Of a DNA stretch of 64,000 nt, positions 1 to 10,672 are shown piece by piece (the first letter of the stretch is position 1; every line of letters starts with the position of its first letter). Under the pieces are notes generated by a model. That model had not been told where the DNA came from and ran no database searches. It saw nothing but the letters and a program-made list of their open reading frames with translations. The position numbers and the translations under genes are program-made. This DNA comes from Congeria kusceri (taxonomy: Eukaryota > Mollusca > Bivalvia > Myida > Dreissenidae): contig CM051024.1 of NCBI GenBank assembly GCA_027627225.1, positions 43,332,847-43,396,846 of the forward strand. The letters run 5' to 3'.

Positions 1-262
1 TACCGTACCTAACCGTACCGCACCGCACCGCACCGTACCGTACCGTACCGTACCGTACCGTACCATACCATAGAATTACAAACCATGCCATGCCATGCAA
101 TGTCATCCATTTCATGCCATGCCCTGCCCTGCCATGCCATGCCATGCCATGCCTTATCATACCAAACCGTACCGTACTTAACCGTCCGGTACCTTGCCGT
201 ACCTTATCGTGCCATACCATGCATAACCGTACCGTAAATCACCCCGTTTCTTCGGGCACATA
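1..262. repeat. TACCG-type pentanucleotide satellite
   Basis: The window opens inside a degenerate array of TACCG, CACCG and CATGC-like 5-mers that decays toward position 250. Its reverse complement (ACGGT-type array) lies at 52915-53085. Both arrays abut the same foldback element, so the array looks like part of a mobile unit and not an independent satellite. Short frames across it are repeat translations, not genes. Confidence 0.85.
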
Positions 263-475
263 CAGTGTGAACAATAGGATTATGATGTAACAAATTCACT
301 TTTTTGACAATTTGAACACTCGATGACAAATTTTACAGAAAATGTAAAGAATGAGATTGCGATGTGTGAAAAATGAGATCCTATTTTTCACACCTGTAAA
401 AATGAGATCCTATTTTTCACCCCTGTGCAAAATATGATTTGTAAAAAATATGGTCCTACAGTGCTTTATAATACG
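263..475 (-). mobile_element. Half of foldback MITE family A
   Basis: This stretch holds reiterated ATGAGATCCTATTTTTCAC blocks and ends near 475 with a GTCCTACAG terminus. It is the inverted counterpart of 52630-52910 and is related to 35738-36014, 47862-48150, 52318-52640 and 53590-53745. Family members end in near-complementary GTAGGACCATATTTTTCACA-like arms. No coding capacity is visible, so this is a non-autonomous element. Superfamily not assigned. Confidence 0.65.
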
Positions 476-1585
476 TTTATAAACAACTATATATGCGGCA
501 TTTCAGAAATATACTTATAATTATTAATGCGTTTCCAATGAATGGTTAACGCGTTATTTTATAAATCTTGTTTAAAAATAGGTTTCATGTATTGAATTTC
601 ATTGGATGTTTGCGTGCGAATATATGACACGTGGTAATCTCGCGGTGCCTCGCATCCAAAACACGTAGGCGTGATGTTCTTGTTGTGTGTACATAGCGCA
701 AAAACAATGTTATTCCAATGCATATTAACAACTGCTTTATCAAGAAAACGTTCACCGCGGCTTCGTTTTATCCTCATCTTTGCCCGCAGCAACACAAACA
801 TGAAATCTTGCGTGATACGAGAACTCTACGACAGCCCGGTTAGTAACTTCATTATTTTCATTTCATAACTATGGATTGTGAACTGTGGAGTTCAAAAATT
901 CATTTATTGCCAGTTCATACTTCACGATTAAAAAAAAAATCGTGAATTCGTGAAGCGTGCATAAATGATTTTTTTTATACTTCACAGTTCTCATTTTACG
1001 ATTAAAAAAAATCGTAAATTCGTGGTGTGAATAAATTAATTTTTGTACTTCACAGTTCATAATTCCAAAGTAGGAAGTATGAACAAGGAAGTTACCACCG
1101 GTCTGTCGTAGAATTCTCGTATAATTACATGCTAATAACCATCATTCCTTTGTTATCGATTCACGTGAAAGCAGCGAGGCAGACGACACGCAAATGTAGC
1201 AGACGGATGACTTGACGTTGTCCACGGAATCCGCAATAATTTTTTATGAGACAGCATTTACATAGCAGATTACTAATTGTGGAAGGTGGTTGCTGCTCGG
1301 AATAGATTCGTGCCCGCGTTTGACGCACTCGTAGTAACTGACAGGAGATTGTTAATGTTGAGAACGTTGTACCTTTATGATGCACCGGAACTCTTGTCAC
1401 TTGCGACTGTAAATAGGAGAATTGGACTTCTCGATACCGGAAATCCGCAGACACGAGTTTGGTCTACTTTATACGTTGTCTTTTGTACGGCATCCATCAT
1501 CATACTCGTTTTGATTATCGCTGAAACAATAATAATGAACTTGTAGTAATAATAATAATTAAAATACAAGCAACTACTATATATA
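476..1585. other. No gene seen; small tandem foldback
   Basis: This 1.1-kb stretch has no exon I can support. At 868-1070 an imperfect tandem repeat of about 90 bp carries the stem ACGATTAAAA / TTTTAATCGT and repeated TACTTCACAGTTC blocks. Short frames at 1161-1569 overlap on both strands, resemble no family I know, and lack splice or start context. Confidence 0.5.
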
Positions 1586-1599
1586 CTAAAGAACTTTAT

Positions 1600-1646
<47 letters not shown>

Positions 1647-1676
1647 GTAGTAGTAGTACTTCTACTACTGCTGCTG

Positions 1677-1709
<33 letters not shown>

Positions 1710-1865
1710 GTACTACTACTAGTACTTCTACTACTTCTACTACTACTTCTACTGCTACTGCTACTACTTCTACTACTACTGCTACTACTACTACTACTAC
1801 TACTACTATTACTACTGCTACTGCTACTAGTACTGCTACTACTACTACTACTTCTACTACTACTG

Positions 1866-1913
<48 letters not shown>

Positions 1914-1970
1914 TTACTACTGCTACTGCTACTAGTACTGCTACTACTACTACTACTTCTACTACTACTG

Positions 1971-2006
<36 letters not shown>

Positions 2007-2171
2007 TTACTACTGCTACTGCTACTAGTACTGCTACTACTACTACTACTTCTACTGCTACTGCTACTACTTCTACTACTACTGCTACTACTACTACTAC
2101 TACTACTACTACTATTACTACTGCTACTGCTACTAGTACTGCTACTACTACTACTACTTCTACTACTACTG

Positions 2172-2200
<29 letters not shown>
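1586..2200. repeat. TAC/ACT trinucleotide array with higher-order units
   Basis: The array is CTA/TAC triplets interrupted by fixed variants (TGC, TTC, AGT, ATT). The ATT marker recurs at 1808, 1913, 2006 and 2114, so blocks of 105, 93 and 108 bp were duplicated as higher-order units. Every spacing is a multiple of three. Read on the - strand it gives a long poly-serine frame, which I regard as an artefact. Confidence 0.9.
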
Positions 2201-2202
<2 letters not shown>

Positions 2203-2362
2203 CAGTCATCATCATCATCATCATCTTTATCTTAATCATCATGATCACCATGATAATCATAATCATTATCGTGATCATCATCATCGTCATCATTGTCCTT
2301 CTCCTCCTCCTCATCATCATCGTCATTATTGTCATCATCATCACCGTCGTCGTCGTTATCGT
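2201..2362. repeat. ATC/TCA trinucleotide microsatellite
   Basis: A degenerate CATCAT / CGTCAT array directly follows the TAC array and ends about 135 bp before the first recognised host exon. Confidence 0.8.
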
Positions 2363-2496
2363 CATACATGACTGGAAGGAATGTGGTGATAGTCGTATCT
2401 CTTCTTCGTGTTCATCTTCTTTTTTATTATATTCTGAGTATAATAAATTACTATAAACATCGTCTTCGTCATTGCTACTAATACACGTTCTTTAAG

Positions 2497-2701
2497 GTAT
2501 CTTACGCGATTGACCAGGGAATATCGCCGGACATGGCGTCCATACTGATGATGGTACTCGGTGCGACAACGGCGGTGGGCCGGATCTCGTTCGGCAAGAT
2601 CGTCTCCAGCGGCGTCCTCAACCGCCTCCACATGCACCAGCTCTCCATGGTGGTCACCGGAACTGGCGTCATGGTGCTGCCGCTCATCAAGTCGTACGTA
2701 G
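2497..2701 (+). CDS. Monocarboxylate transporter-like protein (SLC16), exon a
   Basis: This is the first exon seen of a major-facilitator monocarboxylate-transporter-like gene; upstream exons are outside the window. It follows a TTCTTTAAG acceptor in phase 0 and ends in phase 1 before GTCAGT, which fits the phase of the next exon (the nearby GTAGGT would not). Its 68 codons cover putative membrane segments 8 and 9. They include GISPDMASIL and GRISFGKI; the Arg of the latter matches the conserved TM8 Arg of characterised MCTs. The Asp four residues before that Arg in MCT1 is not present, as in many orphan SLC16 proteins, so the substrate cannot be inferred. The SLC16 call rests on the joined downstream exons. 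Confidence 0.82.
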
Positions 2702-3308
2702 GTCAGTGTACTACATATTTATTACTTCAAGAAAACGGCACTGTCAGTAAAGAAATCGTAGACTGAGAGAGTTTTACTGGTTTACTTGCTTGTGTGTTAA
2801 TGAAACGTTTTACGAAACTCGTAAGTTGTTAAGTAAATATTCGAGTAATTTAAAAGTCTGGGTCTTTTTAGTGCCTGGTGTGAAGCACATATATAGGATC
2901 TGACACGAGTTGTCATTTCATACCATAATCTATTAAACGAGTTCTGGAATTTTGTTAGTTAAAGAGCCTTTGGTGTGAAATGCCAACGAGTGTCAGATGT
3001 TTTTTTATCACATGCTTTTAAACGAAAAAAACCCATAACTTTACCAAAATACCGGTATGTTGATTAATCGTACAAGTTGTGTACTGATGTGACGTCATTT
3101 CATGTTGACGACGCCATTTCACCAAAATAACGTCGTGCGATTGGTCAGTCAATGAAATATAGCCAGTGAAAACGCTCAAAATGTTATCTTACACATATAT
3201 GTAAGATAAAAATATTCCTAATGGCTGTATTACACACAAAAAACAGAGCATGACATGTGGTAATAAGTACACTTAGCCTCGGTTTAACATCTCGTTTCAG
3301 ACGAGTTA
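2702..3308 (+). other. Intron 1 start, nothing recognised
   Basis: AT-rich intron sequence with no gene, RNA or repeat I can name. It separates exon a from the 46-bp minisatellite. Confidence 0.5.
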
Positions 3309-4412
3309 GTAGTTTAGTGTGTAGCGGGTGCTCGAACCTGCTACCCCTGTGAAGTGAGTTTAATGTGTAGCGGGTGCTCGAACCTGCTACCCCTGTGAAG
3401 TGAGTTTAGTGTGTAGCGGGTGCTCGAACCTGCTACCCCTGTGAAGTGAGTTTAGTTTGTAGCGGGTGCTCGAACCTGCTACCACTGTGAAGTGAGTTTA
3501 GTGTGTAGCGGGTGCTCGAACCTGCTACCACTGTGAAATGAGTTTTGTGTGTAGCGGGTGCTCGAACCTGCTACAATCTGAAGTGAGTTTAGTGTGTAGC
3601 GGGAGCTCGAACCTGCTACCACTTTGAAGTGAGTTTAGTGTGTAGCGGTTGCTCAAACATGCTACCCCTGTGAAGTGAGTTTAGTGTGTAGCGGGTGCTC
3701 GAACATGCTACCCATGTGAAGTGAGTTTAGTGTGTAGCGGGGTGCTCAAACCTGCTACCCCTGTGAAGTGAGTTTTGTGTGTAGCGGGTGCTCGAACATG
3801 CTACCGCTGTGAAGTGAGTTTTGTGTGTAGCGGGTGTTTGAACCTGCTGCCCATGTGAAGTGATTTTTGTGTGTAGCGGGTGCTCGAACATGCTACCCGT
3901 GTGAAGTGAGTTAAGTGTGTAGCGGGTGCTAGAACCTCCTACCCCTGTGCAGTGAGTTTAGTGCGTAGCGGGTGCTCGAACCTGCTACCACTGTGAAGTG
4001 AGTTTTGTGTGTAGCGGGTGCTCGAACCCGCTACCACTGTGAAGTGTGTTTTGTGTGTAGCGGTTGCTCGAACATGCTACCACTGTGAAGTTAGTTTAGT
4101 GTGTAGCGGGTGCTCGAACCTGCTACCCCTGTGAAGTGAGTTTTGTGTGTAGCGGGTGCTCGAACCTGCTACCACTGTGAAGTGAGTTTAGTGCGTAGCG
4201 AGTGCTCGAACCTGCTACCCCTGTGAAGTGAGTTTAGTGTGTAGCGGGTGCTCGAACATGCTACCCCTGTGAAGTGAGTTTAGTGTGTAGCGGGTGCTCA
4301 AACATGCTACCCATGTGAAGTGAGTTAGTGTGTAGCGGGTGCTCGAACCTGCTACCACTGTGAAGTGAGTTTAGTGTGTAGCGGGTGCTCGAACCTGCTA
4401 CCCCTGTGAAGT
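3309..4412. repeat. 24-copy 46-bp minisatellite, each unit a hairpin
   Basis: There are 24 head-to-tail units of 46 bp (1,104 bp), each with GTAGCGGGT, a six-base loop GCTCGA and ACCTGCTAC. These form a 9-bp stem with one G-T wobble. On the - strand each unit reads GGTTCGAGCA, close to the T-arm/B-box of tRNA genes. Variants (AACATG for AACCTG, AGCGGTT for AGCGGGT) are scattered and not paired, so I see no compensatory change. It lies in intron 1 of the transporter gene. Confidence 0.92.
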
Positions 4413-4895
4413 CAGGCCAGTTAGTTACACTAGACCACGGATTCGCCACGTGTACGAAACGTTTCCGCGGATTATCGGAGCGTACCAATAAAAGTGCACG
4501 TTATTATGTCATTAGTCGTAAAACTGTCGTCTTACGCATTACTCCGCTTGCCAGCCGTAACTGATAAATGGTTTTGACAGACAGCTTGCCCTTTTAGCAA
4601 ATAGCTTTTTGTGTTTTCCGAGAATACCGTTTCAGCTAATAATCGGTATGCGCTTATTAAAATGTATTTAAAAATGTTAATTATGTACGACTAGTTTGTT
4701 CTTTGAATTACAGGATATTTTTTCGGTAAAATAAAATAAATATCATAGTCATGTAGAGGGGTAGAGTAAATATTGCCTCCCCACCCCCCATCCTGTCGAA
4801 GAGAAATGTTTACCTCGGCCTTCGGCCTTGCTTGACATCACCCTCCTCGGGGTGCAATATTTACTATACCCCTCAATTGCCTATGAAACTTTTAT
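4413..4895 (+). other. Intron 1, nothing recognised
   Basis: No coding signal. Contains a CCCCACCCCCCATCC stretch near 4780 and a short GGCCTTCGGCC palindrome near 4817. Confidence 0.4.
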
Positions 4896-5126
4896 ATGAG
4901 GCGCGTCGTGGGAAAACCGGACTTAATGCATGTGCGTAAAGTGTCGTCCAGGACGGCACTTTCCGCCTACAGTGAATTTATGTTGAGAAGAGACTTCCTA
5001 GAAACAGAAAATATCATAAAAGCGGAAAGTGCCGTCCTGGATTAGCCTGTGCGGACTGCACAGGCTAATCTGGGACGACACTTTACGCACATGCATTAAG
5101 ACCCGTTTTCTCACCACGCGCCTCAT
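4896..5126. mobile_element. Foldback MITE family B, copy 1
   Basis: A 231-bp element whose ends ATGAGGCGCGTCGTG and CACCACGCGCCTCAT are inverted, with extended arms around GCATGTGCGTAAAGTGTCGTCC. An internal hairpin has a 13-bp stem, GATTAGCCTGTGC / GCACAGGCTAATC. A second copy at 12578-12824 shares the layout. No coding capacity. Confidence 0.88.
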
Positions 5127-5387
5127 ATTGAATACCAGCCTTAACTATTTCACATAGTACGAGTATACATGGACGAAATAATTTACGTGCTTACCGAACT
5201 ATCTGTACCGATGTTTGAATGAATACATCGCGTGTTCTATGACCGAGAAAAACCGTCAAAGATGACAAATTGCTTGACCACAACATTTTGCCAGGTTTTA
5301 TAGTAATCACGTGGTCGTTGTATACGTCGAACTCTCTACTGACCTACCTAACAATCAGTCTGACGACAAACTGACCGTATTTGCTTA

Positions 5388-5425
5388 AGGCCCGGTCACA
5401 CAGCGCATTACGGCTTAATCACGTA
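5388..5425 (+). repeat. Left terminal inverted repeat of Harbinger
   Basis: About 38 bp match the complement of 11171-11208 with only a few differences. Inside it, 5448-5760 carries many ACGTGGT/CACGTG-like motifs that recur at the other end. Confidence 0.9.
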
Positions 5426-5777
5426 CAAAAAGTTTTGAAAATCTGGTGGACGTGGTCGTACGTGGTAATTTCTGGTCAATGTTGGCTTGGCTGTGCTTTG
5501 TACGTGCTTTGTACGTGGTCTGGCCGTCGGCGGCTGTTCCACTGCTGAAACACTGCCTAAGCACGGCTAACCACTTCCAGCCACGTGTAAGGTTAGAAAT
5601 AGGTTCGCGCGTGTTTAAACGCGGGGAAAAAAGAGGCAAGTTACCACGGCTAGCCGCGGCCTTATCGCGTCTGGAGCACTGCTGATCACGTGTTGAGCAC
5701 GATCGTAAAACGGGAACTCCACTGCCATAGCACTGCCCAATCACGGCTCGGCCTCGTCGGAAGCGCAGCTTGCCACG

Positions 5778-5785
5778 TATAAAAG
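5778..5785 (+). promoter_or_regulatory. TATA box of the Harbinger accessory gene
   Basis: TATAAAAG lies 75 bp before the ATG at 5860. A TTG at 5770 opens the same frame but lies upstream of this TATA box, so it cannot be in the mRNA. This fixes the start at 5860. Confidence 0.7.
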
Positions 5786-5859
5786 CGGCCGCGCACGGCT
5801 GGTCCTCACAGTTGCCGATCTTCTACAGTCCAAGTTCGTTCGCTGTTCTCAATTTAATA

Positions 5860-8105
5860 ATGCCCAGAAAGAAGGGTTCCCCTGCAAAGAAGAGGCCAAC
5901 TAAGTATACGAAGATCAAGGCCAAGGCCCCAGCTGAGGATGAGGCTCTTCAAGCCTCACAGGCCCAGGTAACGGTTCATGTCCAGGCCGAGGTCCATGCT
6001 CCTCCTGCTGATGCTGCCAGTCCAGATCCTGGCCCTCAGGCTGATACTGACCCTGTTGCTCCTGGAGAAGCGGAGGCTGCTGTTGATGGTCAGTACATTT
6101 TATTTTAATCAATTCACTGTCTTTTCATTTGCAAATTTTGTTACTTTCAAATTTACATTTCGAATTTCTATTTAGAAATGAAAATTAGAAGCAAGTCACT
6201 AAATAAATTGTCACTTAATGAATTTATTTTTCATGTTCAGGTGCTACCCCTGTCGCCACCCCTGCTTCCATCCCTCCTGCCACCACCACTGCTGCCACCA
6301 TTACCCCTACCTCTGTTGACACCCCTGCTGCTGCCCCTGAGGCACCCATGGAGCTTGGAGAAGTCGCCCCCCAAGCCCTTGAGGAGGGAGAAACACTAAT
6401 TGTGGAAGAAGTGATGCCTTCTACTCCTCCTCCCCAAGTCGAGGAGGAAGAACCAGTACTCGTAGGCAAGGGCCGTGGACGTGGACATGGCAAGGGTAAG
6501 GCGAAGGCTGCCTTCAAGGCCCCCAAGAAGGACTGGAGCCTTGACGCTGCTATAGAGGAGGACGTTCTAGAGTGGCTGAAGGCCAACTGCTACCTCTGGA
6601 TGCGAAGCAAGAAAGGCTACAAGCAGAAGAGGGCTGCCTGGGAGATGAAGGCCCAAGAGCTGGGGATCAATGTGGAGCACCTAGAGCAGTGGTGGAAAGG
6701 AATAAAGGACTGGTATGTGAGGCTCTCGAAGAAGACCAGTGGCCAGGCGACCAAGATGCTCACAGAGAGGGAGACCTGGGTCCTGCAACACTGTGGCTTC
6801 TACAAAGGTCAGTACATTTAATTACATTGATTTCAACTGTGTTTTGAATTTCTTCAGATCGCTGTCTGCTTTTTTTTTTTTAAATACACTGACAAGAGTA
6901 AGAATAATGTTGTTTAGATCTATTTAGTGAATATAAATATAAGAAAAAACGGCCGCATGTTGCACTTGTATCGAGGTATGAACAGTTTAATTGTTAGTGA
7001 AACCCCTCCTCGGGTCTCACTTAAATTAAACAGCCTCAATGTTGTTCATACCTCGATACAAGTGCAACACGCGGCGGTCATTTCTTAAATAAACGTCTTA
7101 AACCTTTCAGGTTCCATCCCAAATGACACCGGGGATCCCCTCGTCACTCTGGCCCGGGTCCCTACTGCCTCTGCCGCTGCCACGTCCACGGTCTCGCGTC
7201 CACCCCCCTCAGTGGACTCTGACGATGACAGTCAGGCTCACGTCCTCGAGGACATAGAGTCCGCAGCTGTTGACCAGGCCTATACTTCTCAGACCACGTC
7301 CAAGTCCAGCCGCAAGCGTGACAAGAGGAGGAGGGGGGAAGAGTGCCAGGAGGAGGAAGGCACCTGGATGCGAGACCTCAGCGCCATTATGCAGGCCAAC
7401 CAAGCCCTCCTGGAGAAGCTTGTGGAGGAGAGGCCCCAGACTGACCGTGAGCCCTTCGTACGGTTTGTTGCTGACACCCTGAGGACAGCTCCCCAGCAGC
7501 AGTACAACGAGATGAAGGAGTTGATCTTTGACATAGTGCGCCAGGGCAGGCGCCGTCAGCCTGGTGTCAGTGAACAGCCATCCACCTTATGGGCCAGAAC
7601 AGCTCAGGCCGTGTCAGCATCCATAGCCTGCGCATCTTCCCAGCCTCTCCCCCAGCCCTTCAGGCAGCAGTTCACTCAGTCCTTCGGCCAGCCCTCCAGC
7701 TGCCAGCAGTACTTCCAGCAGCACAACCCCCAGCACCAGCAGTACGGCAGCTTCGTGCAGCAGACCTCGTTCCCCACCGTGCTGCAGACTGCTACTACAA
7801 CCTCTCCTACAACAAAGCAGTTCTGTAATCAGCAGCCCACCTACCCCCCGCAGCAGCTGCAACAGCAGGAGCAGCCGCAAAACATTTTCCAGGCACAACA
7901 GCAAACCTACACGTCTCTTCTCAATACTCCAGAGTTCAGCCAATCCACACCTCTTGCAAATATCTCGCCGATCAACTCCACCCCTGGGATAAGTTCATTA
8001 CTTGATGTGCCCTCTCTAGACCAACCGCAAGGTCGGCAGCAAGGCGATGAACAGGAGAACCCACTGCAGCCGAAGCTTTATATCGTGAATAATATATATA
8101 AGTGA
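5860..8105 (+). CDS. Harbinger accessory protein, MADF-like (3 exons)
   Basis: Second gene of the Harbinger element. In this class of transposon, a MADF/Myb-like partner helps the transposase enter the nucleus and bind the ends. Exons join as 5860-6088, 6241-6807 and 7111-8105. Both donors read G|GTCAGTAC, acceptors are TTCAG and TTTCAG, and both introns are phase 1, giving 596 residues. The start is basic (MPRKKGSPAKK), followed by an Ala/Pro-rich stretch and a Gly/Arg/Lys patch. The MADF-like core (about residues 173-265) has spaced tryptophans: DWSLDA, EWLKANCYLW, EQWWKGIKDW. The C-terminal third is very Gln-rich. Intron 2 contains a foldback insert. AATAAA at 8260-8265 is a plausible poly(A) signal. 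I see no stop or frameshift. Confidence 0.85.
6952..7075. mobile_element. Foldback insert in intron 2 of the MADF gene
   Basis: Arms of about 33 bp (ATGTTGCACTTGTATCGAGG and its complement) flank about 55 bp. This may be a small MITE nested in the Harbinger intron or a structured intron element. It ends about 35 bp before the exon 3 acceptor. Confidence 0.7.
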
Positions 8106-9371
8106 ATATATTCTTCGAGGATCAGGTCAATCTGGCTCAATAATTCTAATTCATATGATGACATGTTTGTGAATGATACTTTGTGCTAAATCTCAATTGC
8201 TTTGACTCTAATTTTAATGTTTGCTTTTGATGTTATTAGCTGAAGTACAGCATAGAAATAATAAACTAATAAAATAATAATAATCTTCCTTTATCAGATT
8301 ATTTTTACTCAGAATTTGTTAAGGATTACTTTGTTAAAATCGATTATTATGTTCTATGCGTCATAATATTTCTACAGAATACCACTGATGATTGGCGTCT
8401 TTACAGAACTTAAGCATGTAGTATAATTATTGTTATAGCGCCTACATCATGCTCAACAAAAACAACATAATACCCATGGTAATTTGAACAGTCATGCTGG
8501 ACCGGTAAGTCGAGATCACTATTTTAGGATGAATATACCACTATATGTTGCAACCTAATATAGAATAACAATGCAACAAGATTGATTGAGACCTATATCA
8601 AAATATAAACGTTGATTATGTTGTTTATCAAAACATTTCTTGAGTCTCATTATACAAGAACAAAATAAATTTCCATGCCTTTGGTGGGATTCGAACCCAT
8701 AACCTCCGAGTTACGAGACGAGCACTACCACTGAGCTATGATGGCTTATACCTATAATTTGATGAGTTAACCTATTCATACCACTGATTAAAACACACAC
8801 AAAATGTAAACAAACATGAGATAAAATCTAGCAGCTTTTTTTCCGAAAATGTTTATTTTCTCTATGTTTTTGAAAAACCTTAATGTTTTCATTTTGGCTT
8901 TATACATGTTGAAGGAAATTCAAAGCATTGTCAATTCATTGTTTAAAATTATACATGTAAACAAACTTGACCTTTAGTTACCGGTCCGGCATCTTTAACA
9001 AAATTTGAGTAGTAATGTGAAATGCTAGTAAACAATGTTTCTAGATTTATTGCACGTGTACATGTACAAACTGCTCATTTCATATGTACTTTATATTTTT
9101 ATGTTTGCTATCTTTATTTTTTTGTATTTAAATGTAATATATGAAAAGTTTATTTATTCCAATTCACAATTAAATACTTCTATAATCTAGAGTTTTAATT
9201 TAGTTTCAATCTACTATTTAAAGTCAAAACTGCCAAACACAGGTTACATTTCAATTTATTACTTTAATACAACATGTAATGTCAACAGTACATATAGCAA
9301 ACATCATAATTACATCAACATTTGCATATCAGTGCTCCAGCTTCCCTAACTAACATGATCAATAAACATAG
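8106..9371. other. Non-coding centre of the Harbinger element
   Basis: AT-rich spacer between the convergent genes. It holds a probable poly(A) signal for the + gene (AATAAA, 8260-8265), one for the transposase on - (complement of 9255-9260), and a tRNA-like fragment. No further frame is convincing. Confidence 0.6.
8676..8745 (-). pseudogene. tRNA-like sequence, probably a tRNA pseudogene
   Basis: On the - strand this 70-nt stretch has a good A-box (TAGCTCAGTGGTAG) and a perfect B-box (GGTTCGAATCC) with a GGG/CCC T-stem. The loop reads CTCGTAA, which would give anticodon CGT (Thr). The acceptor and anticodon stems pair poorly, so I doubt it is functional. It may be a tRNA-derived SINE head captured by the Harbinger element. 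Confidence 0.6.
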
Positions 9372-10634
9372 CTAATGGGGGAGGAGCATGTCATCTTGCC
9401 ACGGCACCCTTCCAGCGGGCGAGTTACACCACTGCATGATGAGGTTCCTCTGGGCCTTGGCTAGCCTGACATCTCTGTTGGGTCCTGGTACTCTATCAGG
9501 CATCGTGTCTTCAAGGTTCCTGCCTTCTCGCCAAGCACCAAGCACCAGGGCTCCATCTGGACGCTCCCAGTCCAACAGCCTGTTCTGCATCACCGGGTAA
9601 CGTGTTCTCATCAGGTTGTGAAGGAGTACGCACGCCTTGACCAGCAGTCTGACGGTATCAGCTTTATGCATCATAGTAGTCAGAAGAACTTGAAATCTGT
9701 TGGCGAGGATCCCGAACGTATTTTCAACTACCCGTCTGGCCCGCGACAGTCTATAGTTAAATATCCTTTGCTCCCTGGTCATGTCCCTGTTAGCGTCGGG
9801 CTTCATCATGTAGGTCCGTAGTCCGAACGCATCGTCACCTACTAGGAAGTAGGGTACATCCTGTGTGTCACCTGGCAGCGGATCCGGCTCTGGGAAGCCC
9901 GCGATGTCATTGTTCTGCAGACCCTCCTTGAACTCACTTTCATTGTAGATGTGGGCATCAGAGGAGGACCCCTTGCCGCTTACGTCTATCCACAGGAACT
10001 TGTAGTCAGAAGACACGACTGCTAGGAGGATAACACTGAAGAAGCCTTTATAGTTGAAGTAGTCGGACCCAGTGTTGGCAGGAGCTTTACACGCAATATG
10101 CTTCCCATCTATAGCCCCAATCACATGCGGAAAATTCCATCTGTGGTACCAATCATCAGCTAACTGGCGCCACTGGGCCTCAGTGTCTGGCGGCGAGAGC
10201 ATCTCATGAGCATACTCGTGGACGATGGCCTCACAGACTTCACGCACCACCAGACTTATGGTGTTGTGGGGGACCCTCCAGGCATATTGCCGGTACTTGG
10301 AGCCAGAGGCAAGGTGCCTCAGGGTGATAGCAGCCTTGAGTCCTGGTGCAAGGGGTGCTCTCCAGTTGGAGGTCTCCTTGGTAAGGGCTGGTGTCAGTCT
10401 CTGCACAATTTCATCGTACATCGCAGGAGGCATCCTCATAAAGTTCTGAAAGGCTCTTGGATCTTCGTTACGCAGCTCGACCATGAGACAGTCGTAAAGC
10501 CCCAGCTGAGGTCTCCTCGCAATCCAGTCACGCACCCAGATATTCCGTACCACCCTCCTCCTCCTCCTCCTTCTACTTCTCTTAGCAAGGATATGTTGGG
10601 CCTGTATCAGTTGGTTCTGCTGGTGCTGGAGCAT
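9372..10634 (-). CDS. PIF/Harbinger transposase (DDE)
   Basis: Cut-and-paste transposase of the Harbinger element, 420 residues from the ATG at 10634. The frame is also open from an upstream TTG at 10646, but a TATA box on this strand at 10665-10672 and the ATG favour 10634. The order is an Arg-rich N-terminal patch (about residues 18-29), a helix-turn-helix region (about 85-140), then the DDE nuclease core. Catalytic residues are visible: Asp176 in GAIDGKHI, Asp267 in VGDDAFGL and Glu304 in RRVVENTFGIL, with the family sequence YFNYKGFFSVILL between the first two. Length fits the family. The frame has no stops. The complement of AATAAA lies 112 bp past the stop. Confidence 0.95.
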   Translation of the reverse strand: MLQHQQNQLIQAQHILAKRSRRRRRRRVVRNIWVRDWIARRPQLGLYDCLMVELRNEDPRAFQNFMRMPPAMYDEIVQRLTPALTKETSNWRAPLAPGLKAAITLRHLASGSKYRQYAWRVPHNTISLVVREVCEAIVHEYAHEMLSPPDTEAQWRQLADDWYHRWNFPHVIGAIDGKHIACKAPANTGSDYFNYKGFFSVILLAVVSSDYKFLWIDVSGKGSSSDAHIYNESEFKEGLQNNDIAGFPEPDPLPGDTQDVPYFLVGDDAFGLRTYMMKPDANRDMTREQRIFNYRLSRARRVVENTFGILANRFQVLLTTMMHKADTVRLLVKACVLLHNLMRTRYPVMQNRLLDWERPDGALVLGAWREGRNLEDTMPDRVPGPNRDVRLAKAQRNLIMQWCNSPAGRVPWQDDMLLPH

Positions 10635-10664
10635 AAAGAGTGCCAAAGTCTAAGAAAATTGCTG

Positions 10665-10672
10665 TATTTATA
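10665..10672 (-). promoter_or_regulatory. TATA box of the transposase gene
   Basis: On the - strand the sequence reads TATAAATA about 31 bp before the ATG at 10634, implying a very short 5' leader. Confidence 0.55.

Noticed and set aside
1277..1546. Possible upstream exon of the transporter gene
   Set aside because: The predicted residues do not resemble SLC16 membrane segments and there is no matching splice phase.
1586..2365. 259-codon poly-serine frame on the - strand
   Set aside because: It is the translation of a TAC triplet array; no start context, splice site or non-repeat domain.
3309..4412. Possible CRISPR array (palindromic repeats of constant length)
   Set aside because: The 46-bp units are contiguous with no unique spacers, and the setting is eukaryotic with introns.
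5770..5859. Upstream TTG-initiated extension of the MADF-like protein
   Set aside because: It lies before and across the TATA box at 5778-5785 and has no ATG.
8676..8745. Functional tRNA-Thr gene
   Set aside because: A- and B-boxes are good, but acceptor and anticodon stems have several mismatches.
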